Shown in pieces: positions 17,031 to 25,382 of a stretch of DNA of 49,511 nucleotides (within the stretch, counting starts at the first letter, position 1; every line of letters starts with the position of its first letter). The translations under genes and the position numbers were made by a program. The stretch comes from Clostridiales bacterium (GTDB lineage Bacteria > Bacillota > Clostridia > Lachnospirales > Lachnospiraceae), in contig JAQXGQ010000041.1 in assembly GCA_029006795.1 (NCBI GenBank), forward strand, positions 1 through 49,511, given 5' to 3'. Below the pieces are notes generated by a model. The model was not told the origin of the DNA, did no database searches, and saw nothing but the letters and a program-made list of their open reading frames with translations.

Positions 17031-18613
17031 ATGCAGCCATGAGTACACCGGATGGATTTGTGAAAGAAGTATGGAAGAAAATACCGGATACGGTAAAAGC
17101 AGCATTTTTTGGGGCGGTTGTCATTGGACTTATGACTCATCTTTATGAGTTTACCAACAAACTTTACAATTACGATGAACTGATGAACACACCGAACGGC
17201 TATGGCACGGGAGCAGAATCAGGAAGATGGTTTCTTCGGATTTTAGGAGATATCTTCGGGGCACAGTTTGGAAACTATTCGCTTCCCTTTGTGAACGGTA
17301 TGTTATCTGTATTTTTACTGGCAGTGTCAGCGGCACTGATCGCTAATATGTTTCAGATGCATAGCAAGCTGTTAGCAGTGGCGTTAGGCGGATTCTTTAT
17401 TTCTTTTCCGGCAGTGACAAGCACGTTTCTGTTCATGTATACCGCAGTTTTTTATTCGGTGGCGGTATTCTTTAGTGTACTTGCGGCATGGCTAGTAATC
17501 CGTTTTCCGAAAAATATTGTGCTAAATGTGCTTTCGATAGTGCTCATCGCCTGCTCTTTAGGAATCTATCAGGCATATTTTTCTAACACGGCATGTCTGT
17601 TCGTTATGAGTATTATCTTTATCTGTGCTTTTTCAAAAGAGGAAAAAACCTGGAAAGAGGTGTTCTTTCTGGCACTGCGCTATGTATTAATTTTAGCTGT
17701 GGGCATGGTACTATATTTTATCCTTCATAAGTTTCTAGTGGCACACTGGGGATTGGAGGTAAATTCTTATCAGGGATTAGATTCTATGGGACAGACGAGT
17801 GTCGCAGAGGTATTTTCTGCTATCAAGGGTGCTTATTTGGACTTTATCAATCTATTCCGCAGCGACGTGATGTGTCTAAATCCAACCACTTATGTAAGAA
17901 AATGCTATTTCCTTATGATGGCATCCTGGGGAATTGGTGCTTTGTGTCTGCTTTTTGGTGAGAAAGGCTGTAAAGTTAAGAAAGTTTTTATGATACTTGG
18001 ATTTATGGTATTCCCCATTGCCGTATATTTAATTTATATTATGACACCAAATGGTTGGGTTTATACATTGATGGCATACTCCGTAGTGTTTGTATCTATT
18101 TTTACCCTGATTTGGGCAGATCAGTTTCATGTGTCATTTGATAAAAAGGAAATTGTACGTAAGGGTACTCAATGGATTGCGGCATTGACGTCTCTGGTGA
18201 TGATTTTAGTCTATATCTGGTACGGGAATGGATGCTATATGTCTTTGGAATACACCAAATACCATGATATGTCTTACTTTCAGACAATGGTGACTCAGAT
18301 TAAAAGTCTGGAAGGTTATAATGATGAACTTCCTTTAGCTCTGGTGGGAAACGAAATTAATGACGCTACTAATAATATGGGAAGCCTTGTGGGTGGTACT
18401 TTTGGTCTTGGAGGAAAATCGGAAACCAATATCAGTGCTTATTCCAGAAATCAGATTATCACCAAATATTTAGGCTTTGCACCAAGATTTTGCAGCTATG
18501 AGGAGATTGTGGCATTGATGGAAAATGAGGAAGTGCAGGCAATGCCAAGTTACCCGGATGACGGTTCTGTCAAAATTGTAGACGGCGTTATCGTAGTAAA
18601 AATAATGGAGTAG
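17027..18613 (+). CDS. GtrII-type membrane glucosyltransferase (glucosyltransferase domain family)
   Basis: The 528-residue protein has about ten to twelve membrane helices. The early loop LYNYDELMNTPNGYGTGAESGRW matches the region of the Glucos_trans_II family that carries an acidic catalytic candidate, and RWFLRILGDIF follows as in the family. A soluble C-terminal part of about 110 residues faces outside. It would take sugar from undecaprenyl phosphate and add it to the glycan on the outer face. ATGA overlap with gtrA places it as the acceptor-specific last gene of the module. An acyltransferase gene starts five bases after it. The sugar is commonly glucose but cannot be fixed from sequence. 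Confidence 0.87.
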   Translation: MNAAMSTPDGFVKEVWKKIPDTVKAAFFGAVVIGLMTHLYEFTNKLYNYDELMNTPNGYGTGAESGRWFLRILGDIFGAQFGNYSLPFVNGMLSVFLLAVSAALIANMFQMHSKLLAVALGGFFISFPAVTSTFLFMYTAVFYSVAVFFSVLAAWLVIRFPKNIVLNVLSIVLIACSLGIYQAYFSNTACLFVMSIIFICAFSKEEKTWKEVFFLALRYVLILAVGMVLYFILHKFLVAHWGLEVNSYQGLDSMGQTSVAEVFSAIKGAYLDFINLFRSDVMCLNPTTYVRKCYFLMMASWGIGALCLLFGEKGCKVKKVFMILGFMVFPIAVYLIYIMTPNGWVYTLMAYSVVFVSIFTLIWADQFHVSFDKKEIVRKGTQWIAALTSLVMILVYIWYGNGCYMSLEYTKYHDMSYFQTMVTQIKSLEGYNDELPLALVGNEINDATNNMGSLVGGTFGLGGKSETNISAYSRNQIITKYLGFAPRFCSYEEIVALMENEEVQAMPSYPDDGSVKIVDGVIVVKIME

Positions 18614-18617
18614 AGAG

Positions 18618-19661
18618 ATGAATGAACCAGAGAGAAAAACAAAAACAGCATATTTAGAATTGCTTCGTATCATTGCCTGTTTTTTTGTTATCGTAAATCA
18701 TACGAATAGCGGTATTTTTTTGTCCCGGACACCATCGGATAAGATATGGTGGGTGTCCCTTGCTTATTTCTTCGCCTGTAAAGTGGCTGTACCAGTATTT
18801 TTGATGATTTCCGGGGCATTGATGCTTGGAAAAATTGATAATTACAAAAAGTACTTTTTACGAATCATACGCATTGTGATTGTGATTGTGGTATTTTCCT
18901 TTATTTACTATGCAAGAAGCATGTATATTGCAGGAAGACCTATTGAAGTCATTGAGTATTTCAAACTGATTTATCAGCGCCATGTGACGAATGCTTACTG
19001 GTATTTGTATCTGTATCTTGGCATGCTGCTTATGATGCCATTTTTCCAGATTTTATCTGTAAACATGAAAAGAAGGGAATTTCAGTTATTACTGCTTATC
19101 TCTGTAGTGCTGATGGGGGGGTTGCCGATACTCATTCATTACAGACCGGGTGCATCCTTAAGTTTTATGTTTACGGAACCGTTCTTTTCCGTTTATGTGG
19201 GAATATTCTTTTTAGGATACTATCTGACGCACTTTGTGGAATTAAAGAAGAATTATGCGATTATCAGTGCTTTTCTTTTTGTTGGGATTGTGTCAGCAGA
19301 AGTAGTTCTGACTTACCATGAATATCAGATGAGACCGGAAAGTTTGTTGTTTTTAGAGGAACGTACTTACTTGAATATTTCCCTGTCGGCGGCTGCACTT
19401 TTTTATCTGGCAAGGTATTTAGGCAGCGTGGTAAAAAAAGAATGGTTCTGGAACATAGTCGTGTATATTGGAGGATGTTCCTTTGGCATTTACCTGTTTT
19501 CAGACTTGTTTGTCAGCATTTATGAGCAGTTTTATAATGACTTGAGTGTGTGTGTGAATAGCATGATAGCGGTGTTTATTTATGAATTTTTGATATTTTT
19601 CAGCGGAATGATACTTACGTTAATACTCAAAAAAATACCTTATGTAAAAAGATTTTTATAA
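18618..19661 (+). CDS. Acyltransferase-3 family membrane O-acyltransferase (copy 4)
   Basis: The 347-residue protein starts KTAYLELLRIIACFFVIVNHT, the AT3 signature with arginine and histidine, and has about ten membrane helices. The loop SGALMLGKIDNYKKYFLRIIRI is typical of the WecH/OatA-like subgroup. It starts five bases after the GtrII-like gene behind GAGAG, so it is in the same transcript and could acylate the branch sugar added by that module. No separate peptidase or SGNH domain is fused. It is the last gene of the upstream operon; the following 230 bases are AT-rich and lead to a BlaI-type gene. Confidence 0.85.
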   Translation: MNEPERKTKTAYLELLRIIACFFVIVNHTNSGIFLSRTPSDKIWWVSLAYFFACKVAVPVFLMISGALMLGKIDNYKKYFLRIIRIVIVIVVFSFIYYARSMYIAGRPIEVIEYFKLIYQRHVTNAYWYLYLYLGMLLMMPFFQILSVNMKRREFQLLLLISVVLMGGLPILIHYRPGASLSFMFTEPFFSVYVGIFFLGYYLTHFVELKKNYAIISAFLFVGIVSAEVVLTYHEYQMRPESLLFLEERTYLNISLSAAALFYLARYLGSVVKKEWFWNIVVYIGGCSFGIYLFSDLFVSIYEQFYNDLSVCVNSMIAVFIYEFLIFFSGMILTLILKKIPYVKRFL

Positions 19662-19687
19662 TTTTGTTTAAAAATTGAAACTTATGG

Positions 19688-19833
19688 TGGATTTCTTCGT
19701 TTAAATACGGTATAATTACGATATGTGTAGAGATTTCTTTTGAAAAGACTGCTAGAAAAGGAAACTCCACATATAAGGAAAGTGTAGCATATACGATAAA
19801 AATAGTTGCAAATTGAGAAAAACATGCTATTCT
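19688..19833 (+). promoter_or_regulatory. Promoter region of the BlaI-type gene, with an imperfect inverted repeat
   Basis: Two candidates are seen in this AT-rich gap: a perfect TATAAT (19711-19716) with a weak TGGATT -35, and TTGCAA (19806-19811) followed after 16 bases by TATTCT (19828-19833). Between them ATATGTG (19721-19727) and CACATAT (19768-19774) form an imperfect inverted repeat, extended by GAG...TTTC and GAAA...CTC. Such a repeat could be an operator for the BlaI-type product or an RNA stem. Confidence 0.4.
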
Positions 19834-19893
19834 ATTTACAAACGCAGTGCACACTATATCCCGTGCAAACACGGAGTAGAAAGGAGAATTATC

Positions 19894-20265
19894 ATGGAGA
19901 CAAACGATATTTCTGCATGTGAGAGACTCGTTATGAAAGCTATCTGGGATACACCGGAGGAGATGGCTCTGCAGGAAATCATGGACAAAGTTAACGAGGA
20001 AAATGGAAAAAGCTGGAAACCACAGACCGTTTCCACATTTTTGGCAAGGCTGGTAAGAAAGGGCTTTTTATCTTCTTACCGCAAAGGCAGATATTCTTAC
20101 TATCAGCCGGTAGTAAGCAAAGAGGATTTCTGGAAAGCAACCATGAATGAAAATGCACATTTCTTTGCACAAAATGATATGGCAGAAATGGCATTTCGCC
20201 TTTGCAAAGATATGCTTTCAAAGAATGATGTGAAAGAGCTCAAGAAGAAGTTAGATGAGATTTAG
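19894..20265 (+). CDS. BlaI/MecI/CopY-type winged-helix repressor
   Basis: ATG 19894 follows AAGGAG by the normal distance, giving 123 residues; the frame is open back to 19813 but lacks a ribosome site there. The N-terminus ERLVMKAIWDTPEEMALQEI and the recognition region KSWKPQTVSTFLARLVRKGFL match the winged-helix domain of the family, followed by SYRKGRYSYYQPVVS and a helical dimer part. Family members repress beta-lactam or copper resistance genes and are relieved by a BlaR-type membrane protease. No BlaR gene lies next to it, so it is an orphan copy here. Its target, perhaps itself or the neighbouring metallo-hydrolase, is unknown. Confidence 0.88.
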   Translation: METNDISACERLVMKAIWDTPEEMALQEIMDKVNEENGKSWKPQTVSTFLARLVRKGFLSSYRKGRYSYYQPVVSKEDFWKATMNENAHFFAQNDMAEMAFRLCKDMLSKNDVKELKKKLDEI

Positions 20266-20313
20266 TAGTGGGACATTTTTGCTACATTGAGTGAAATCGC
20301 ATGTAGACGTAAT

Positions 20314-20375
20314 AAAAACAGGCTTTCGGAAGAAGTACAGGAAAACTCCTACATATCTTCCGAAAGCCTGTTTTT
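20314..20375. terminator. Bidirectional terminator between the BlaI-type gene and the metallo-hydrolase gene
   Basis: Arms at 20314-20333 and 20356-20375 pair over 20 bases (core ACAGGCTTTCGGAAGA with its complement), flanked by A5 and T5 tracts, so the hairpin works on both strands. It ends both convergent transcripts. A separate CTACAT...ATGTAG inverted repeat lies just before it at 20282-20306. Confidence 0.9.
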
Positions 20376-20385
20376 GTTGATAGGA

Positions 20386-21309
20386 TTATCTTAAAGTAAC
20401 GGAATTTGGAGCGCTTTTAAAATCCAATACCGTCTTTCCTTTTTCTAAGAGTCTTTTCTTTAATTCACTGGCAGGAAAATCGACATTGTCAGTGATGGAC
20501 TCCGGTGCATCTATAAAGTAGATGGAAGCGTCTGTAGCATCATAAAATTCTTCTGAGAAAGACCAGTTGCCGTGATGTCCGGTCTGTACATAGTCACAGG
20601 AGAGTTCTTCACGGTAAGTGGTAAGCAGATATGAAGCCATATCATACTTGATGTCGGAGCAGAAAAGCATACTGCTGTTTTTGCTGCTGACTTTAAATAA
20701 AAGGGAAGCGTTGTTCTGGTAGTCCTGTTCTTCTCCCACAGTATAGAGCACAATATCGTCATAGGCATTGTAAATATCAAAGGTCAGACCGCAGATGGTA
20801 AGGCGGTCACCTCGTTTTAAATGTGCTATATTGTCCGCATCTTTTGTCAAAGTATAATAAGTTTCCATAATTGTGATATCGTCATAGGGTTCCCCCACAG
20901 ATTCGATAAAATCGTAGTCAAATCCGTTGTCATAGATAGCATCTATGGTAATTTTCCCCGGATTTGCATAAATCTCATTGAAAGCGCCGGCATGATCCTT
21001 GTGAGGATGGGAGAGAATCCAGGCATCCACATGATTTCCATGTTTTGCAATGACTTTGCGCAATGCTTCGGCGTTGTCAGTCCAGCCGCCGTCAATGATG
21101 ATGAAAGATTCTTCGCTTTCAATGGTATAAAAAGTTGCCTGTACTCCGGTGGCATCAGAATACTGGGTGACCAGATACTCTTTGGATAAATCAGGAGTAT
21201 AGCCTGTGGAGTCAGTCACTGGCACAGAACTTTGCAAAAAGACCAGGCAGACAAACAATAATGTGAAAACAGTAAGAAGACCGGCAGATAACAAAGGTTT
21301 TTTGTTCAT
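20386..21309 (-). CDS. Secreted or membrane-anchored metallo-beta-lactamase-fold hydrolase (ComEC-like domain)
   Basis: The 307-residue protein has an N-terminal hydrophobic anchor (about residues 5-27) and then an MBL domain with WILSHPHKDHAGAF, whose HPHKDH at 101-106 gives the HxHxDH zinc motif. IIDGGWTDN, FCSDIKYD and YVQTGHHGNWS complete the fold as in the DNA-internalisation ComEC C-terminal domain and in related extracellular hydrolases. It acts outside the cell membrane. Substrate is unknown; nucleic acid or phosphoester cleavage is possible. It is monocistronic, ended by a bidirectional terminator. Start is ATG behind AGAGGT on the minus strand. Confidence 0.82.
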   Translation of the reverse strand: MNKKPLLSAGLLTVFTLLFVCLVFLQSSVPVTDSTGYTPDLSKEYLVTQYSDATGVQATFYTIESEESFIIIDGGWTDNAEALRKVIAKHGNHVDAWILSHPHKDHAGAFNEIYANPGKITIDAIYDNGFDYDFIESVGEPYDDITIMETYYTLTKDADNIAHLKRGDRLTICGLTFDIYNAYDDIVLYTVGEEQDYQNNASLLFKVSSKNSSMLFCSDIKYDMASYLLTTYREELSCDYVQTGHHGNWSFSEEFYDATDASIYFIDAPESITDNVDFPASELKKRLLEKGKTVLDFKSAPNSVTLR

Positions 21310-21426
21310 TAGAATACCTCTTTTTCATTTTCTATTAGTATGGAATAGATACTTAAATTACAATGTAACAAAAATTAAGAAAAATGTAAACCTTCAATCG
21401 TATTTCTTTGGAAAACGCATTCTAAC

Positions 21427-21455
21427 TTGCACGAACCCCTATAAAATGGTAGTAT
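21427..21455 (+). promoter_or_regulatory. Promoter of the ugd operon
   Basis: TTGCAC (21427-21432) and TAGTAT (21450-21455) are 17 bases apart, about 50 bases before the ugd start. Confidence 0.45.
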
Positions 21456-21503
21456 AGAAAAATATGGGAGCATAAGTTCCCGGAGAAAGGCAGGGCTTTG
21501 AAT

Positions 21504-22688
21504 ATGAAGATTGCAATCGCGGGAACCGGTTATGTCGGTTTATCAAATGCCATTTTATTAGCACAGAACCACGATGTATATGCGGTTGATATTATAGAAG
21601 AAAAAGTTGCCATGATTAACGAGAGAAAATCTCCGCTTGTGGATAAGGAAATCGAAGAGTATCTGGCAAATGTACCTTTACATTTAACAGCAACCACTGA
21701 CGGCAGAGGCGCTTATAAGGATGCAGAATTTGTCATTATTTCCACACCTACGAATTATGACCCCAAGAAAAATTATTTTGATACTTCTTCCGTTGAGGCG
21801 GTGATTGAACTGGTGTTAGAGGTAAATCCGAAGGCGACTATGGTCATCAAATCTACGATTCCTGTGGGATATACGGAAAAGATTTGTGAAAAATATCATA
21901 CGGAAAATATTCTTTTCTCACCGGAATTTTTAAGAGAGGGACAGGCATTAAAGGACAATCTTTATCCTTCCCGTATTATTGTAGGCTCTAAGCAGGGAAA
22001 TGAAGAGATAAGAAAAAAGGCGGAAACTTTTGCTCATCTGTTGCAGGAGGGAGCTATTAAAGAGAATATCCCTACACTCTTTACCAATCTCACCGAAGCA
22101 GAGGCGGTAAAATTATTTGCCAATACCTATCTCGCTTTAAGGGTTGCGTTCTTCAATGAATTGGATACCTTTGCGGAAATGAAGGGGTTAGATGCAAAAC
22201 AGATTATTGAGGGCATCGGGTTAGACCCGCGTATCGGAAATCATTACAATAACCCATCTTTCGGGTATGGCGGTTACTGTCTGCCGAAAGATACCAAGCA
22301 GTTGTTAGCAAATTATGACAATGTACCAAACAATATCATGGGTGCCATTGTGGATGCAAACCGTACCAGAAAAGATTTCATTGCAGAGCAGATTTTAGAG
22401 AAGCATCCAAAGGTGGTGGGAATTTACCGTCTTGCCATGAAGGCAAACTCTGATAATTACAGACAAAGCTCTATCTTAGGGGTTATGGAGCGAATTCGTG
22501 CGAAGGGTGTTACCATTGTGATATATGATCCCTCTTTAAAGACAGATACCTTTGAAAATGCCAGAGTGATTTCTGATTTTGAGGAATTTACAAATAGCTG
22601 TGACATTATTGTGGCAAACCGTATTGACGATATGTTAAAACAGGTGGAAGAGAAAGTGTATACAAGAGATATCTATTTCAGAGACTAG
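21504..22688 (+). CDS. ugd: UDP-glucose 6-dehydrogenase
   Basis: ATG 21504 is chosen because [15 protein letters not shown] is the standard family start and CAGGG lies eight bases upstream; the TTG at 21498 is in frame but adds only two residues. The NAD-binding GxGxxG is at the N-terminus, [18 protein letters not shown] and [12 protein letters not shown] follow, and the catalytic cysteine is in [12 protein letters not shown]. At 394 residues it is close to the E. coli Ugd form in both length and sequence. It oxidises UDP-glucose twice to UDP-glucuronate in the cytoplasm. It leads an operon of glycosyltransferases, so glucuronate or a derived sugar is probably part of the glycan. Confidence 0.94.
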   Translation: MKIAIAGTGYVGLSNAILLAQNHDVYAVDIIEEKVAMINERKSPLVDKEIEEYLANVPLHLTATTDGRGAYKDAEFVIISTPTNYDPKKNYFDTSSVEAVIELVLEVNPKATMVIKSTIPVGYTEKICEKYHTENILFSPEFLREGQALKDNLYPSRIIVGSKQGNEEIRKKAETFAHLLQEGAIKENIPTLFTNLTEAEAVKLFANTYLALRVAFFNELDTFAEMKGLDAKQIIEGIGLDPRIGNHYNNPSFGYGGYCLPKDTKQLLANYDNVPNNIMGAIVDANRTRKDFIAEQILEKHPKVVGIYRLAMKANSDNYRQSSILGVMERIRAKGVTIVIYDPSLKTDTFENARVISDFEEFTNSCDIIVANRIDDMLKQVEEKVYTRDIYFRD

Positions 22689-22707
22689 AGTGTGGGAAGG
22701 AACATAG

Positions 22708-25152
22708 ATGGATACACATAAATTTTTTGTAGAAAAGCTTAGGTTTCATCTTACAGAAAAAGACACTCTAGTTTTTGTAGGGTGGTTTTTTGACGGAAAG
22801 GTGGCAGGGCATGCACTGCATGCCTACTTTGATGGGCAGGAGCTTCCAATGGAAGTAAAAATAAACAGGGGAGCAGAGGTCAGACAGAAATATCTTGGAA
22901 CCATCAATGAAATCAATGAGGAAGTGGTAGCTGTTGTAAAGCTACCGGAACATTGGAAAGAAGGCAGGGCTTTTTGGATTGATGCCTCTTATGAGGAAGA
23001 AACAAAGCGTGCATACCGGATTACGGCAGGGAAACTTATAAAACTTGAACACAGTCTGGAGTATTACATTGAAACCTGCCACAGAGACGATGAAAAAGTC
23101 AGTGTTACCGGTTGGTGTATGGGAGCGGGAGAGATAAATCTGTATCTTCTGGATGAAAAAGGACAACCTTTGGCGATACAGACGGAGCACTATTACAGGA
23201 AGGATTTGACGGCGGTATTTCCGGAATATGAGAAGTCGGGCAAACCGGGCTTCCTCGTACAGACCACGGCGTTAGAGGAAGGAAAGGGAAAGCGCTATTT
23301 TTTAGAAATGCGCAGCGCAGAGTGTTATGCTAAGACCAGATTAAAAAAGTGGGATGACGGCGGCAAGGTACAATATATTCTAGAGAAGGCAGGAGCCGCA
23401 TTGCGGTATTTAGAACGCAATGGGATAGGGCAGACCCTTAATAAGATTCAGACGAAACTGAGCAATAAAGAAGAGACTTCTTATGCGAAGTGGAGAAAGA
23501 AATATGAGGTGACAGCGGAGCAGTTAGATGCGCAGAGAAACGAAAAGTTTTCCTACCAGCCGAAGTTTTCTGTTGTGGTGCCGGTGTACCGGACAAATCC
23601 TGTTTATTTAAGAGAAATGATAGACTCCATTGAAAATCAGACCTATGGAAACTGGCAGCTCTGTCTTGCCGGGCAGTTAGAGGAAAAAGGAATGGCATTG
23701 GCGGAGAGCTATGCTTTGAAAGATAAGAGGATTACTCTTGGAAATCTTCAATCGAACGCGGGAATTTCAGGAAATACCAATGCGGCATTAGCGTTAGCGG
23801 ATGGGGACTTTATCGTACTTGCCGATCATGATGATGTGGTGCCGGCGAATGCTCTCTATGAACTTACGAAAGCGTTAAATGAAGATAGAAACATCGAGGT
23901 CATCTATTCCGATGAAGATAAAATCAGCATGGACGGAAAGACATATTTTGAACCGCATTTTAAACCGGATTTCAATCTTGACTTATTGTGTAGTATGAAC
24001 TATATCTGCCATCTTTTTGCTGTGAAAAAAGAGATTGTTGAACTTGCAGGAAGCTTTGATGGCTCCTATGATGGAGCACAGGATTTGGACTTTATTCTGC
24101 GATGCTGTGAGCAGACAGATAAGATTTATCATATTCCAAAGATATTATATCACTGGAGATGCCATATGAATTCCACGGCGGCAAACCCTGAAAGTAAATT
24201 ATATGCTTTTGAGGCGGGCAGGGCGGCAGTGGAAGCTCATTACAGACGGTGTGGTATTCCTGCAAAGGTGGAAAATGCGCAAGGGTATGGCAGATACCGT
24301 ACGATTTATGAGTGGCAGGAAGAGCCTTTTGTTTCGATTATCATTCCAAATAAAGACCACACGGATGATTTAGATATCTGTATTCAATCTGTCTTAGAAA
24401 AATCTGAATATCGTCATTTTGAGATTGTGGTAGTGGAAAATAACAGTACGGAGAAAGAAACTTTTGCTTACTATGATAGGATACAGGCAGAGCATCCGGA
24501 AGTCCGGGTGGTATTTTATGAGGGAGGATTTAATTTCTCAAAAATCAATAATTTCGGTGCGAAAGAGGCGAAAGGAGAATTCTTTTTACTACTGAATAAC
24601 GATACGGAGTTTATTGCCGGAAATGTCATAGGAGATATGTTAGGCGTATGTATGCGTGAAGACGTGGGCATTGTGGGAGCAAAACTTTTGTATGCTGACG
24701 ACACGATTCAGCATGCGGGAGTCGTTTTAGGATTTGGCGGTACTGCCGGTCACACCTTTATCGGAAAATCGCGCTATGATACCGGATATTTCGGAAGAAT
24801 TAGCTGTGTGCAGGATTATTCTGCGGTGACGGCTGCATGTATGCTGGTAAAACGTAGTGTTTTTGAACAGGCAGGAGGACTGACAGAGGAATTAGCGGTG
24901 GCATTCAATGACATTGATTTTTGTCTGAAGGTCAGAGAAATGGGAAAGCTTGTGGTATATCAGCCCTCTGCGGAGCTTTATCATTATGAGTCAAAATCCA
25001 GAGGTTATGAGGATTCACCAGAGAAGGTAGAACGCTTTCAGAATGAAATGGATTGGTTTATCAACCGTTGGCGCGATGTGATAGAGCAGGGGGATCCATA
25101 TTATAACAGGAACTTAACGCTGGACAATTCGGATTTTTCCATGCGGCGCTGA
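22708..25152 (+). CDS. Two-domain family 2 glycosyltransferase with N-terminal beta-sandwich repeats
   Basis: The 814-residue protein has three parts. Residues 1-215 hold two beta-rich repeats, each with a V-x-G-W core (LVFVGWFFDGK; VSVTGWCMGAG), probably carbohydrate-binding or spacer domains. Residues about 285-520 form a first GT2 domain (FSVVVPVYRTNP, LADHDDVVP, QDLDFILRCCE, LYHWR). Residues about 540-800 form a second GT2 domain (VSIIIPNKDHTDDL, LLLNNDTEF, AFNDIDFCLKVRE, YHYESKSRG). Both domains keep the acidic metal-binding residues, so it may add two sugars in alternation as polymerising rhamnan or galactan synthases do. No membrane span is evident. It follows ugd by 19 bases and is similar to the 25379-27358 product. 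Confidence 0.87.
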   Translation: MDTHKFFVEKLRFHLTEKDTLVFVGWFFDGKVAGHALHAYFDGQELPMEVKINRGAEVRQKYLGTINEINEEVVAVVKLPEHWKEGRAFWIDASYEEETKRAYRITAGKLIKLEHSLEYYIETCHRDDEKVSVTGWCMGAGEINLYLLDEKGQPLAIQTEHYYRKDLTAVFPEYEKSGKPGFLVQTTALEEGKGKRYFLEMRSAECYAKTRLKKWDDGGKVQYILEKAGAALRYLERNGIGQTLNKIQTKLSNKEETSYAKWRKKYEVTAEQLDAQRNEKFSYQPKFSVVVPVYRTNPVYLREMIDSIENQTYGNWQLCLAGQLEEKGMALAESYALKDKRITLGNLQSNAGISGNTNAALALADGDFIVLADHDDVVPANALYELTKALNEDRNIEVIYSDEDKISMDGKTYFEPHFKPDFNLDLLCSMNYICHLFAVKKEIVELAGSFDGSYDGAQDLDFILRCCEQTDKIYHIPKILYHWRCHMNSTAANPESKLYAFEAGRAAVEAHYRRCGIPAKVENAQGYGRYRTIYEWQEEPFVSIIIPNKDHTDDLDICIQSVLEKSEYRHFEIVVVENNSTEKETFAYYDRIQAEHPEVRVVFYEGGFNFSKINNFGAKEAKGEFFLLLNNDTEFIAGNVIGDMLGVCMREDVGIVGAKLLYADDTIQHAGVVLGFGGTAGHTFIGKSRYDTGYFGRISCVQDYSAVTAACMLVKRSVFEQAGGLTEELAVAFNDIDFCLKVREMGKLVVYQPSAELYHYESKSRGYEDSPEKVERFQNEMDWFINRWRDVIEQGDPYYNRNLTLDNSDFSMRR

Positions 25153-25178
25153 AAAACAACAGAGAGGGGGAAAGTCCC

Positions 25179-25382
25179 ATGATGAAGGTATTTATATGTC
25201 CTGAATGCGGGTGGATGCGTGTGGTGTCTAGACGTAAGGACGTGGAATGTTTTAAATGCGGAGCAAAACAGATGACGTTGACGAAACTGGAATTTGAAGC
25301 TTATACTGCTATGTCTGAGGAAGAGAGAAAAGATTATGCCGATGGATGGCTTTATATCCATCAGAAAGCGAAACGTGAATGA
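25179..25382 (+). CDS. Zinc-ribbon microprotein between two glycosyltransferase genes
   Basis: A 67-residue product with C7-x2-C10 (CPEC) and C24-x2-C27 (CFKC), the spacing of a single zinc ribbon, and an acidic then basic C-terminus (MSEEERKDYADGW, HQKAKRE). It starts at an ATGATG pair behind GAGAGGGGG and overlaps the next transferase by ATGA, so it is a real operon member rather than chance. No enzyme or DNA-binding function can be assigned; it may stabilise, recruit or regulate the neighbouring transferases. Confidence 0.75.
   Translation: MMKVFICPECGWMRVVSRRKDVECFKCGAKQMTLTKLEFEAYTAMSEEERKDYADGWLYIHQKAKRE

Noticed and set aside
15680-18613. Prophage origin of the GtrB-GtrA-GtrII genes
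   Set aside because: No integrase, attachment site or phage structural gene is near, and base and codon style match the flanks.
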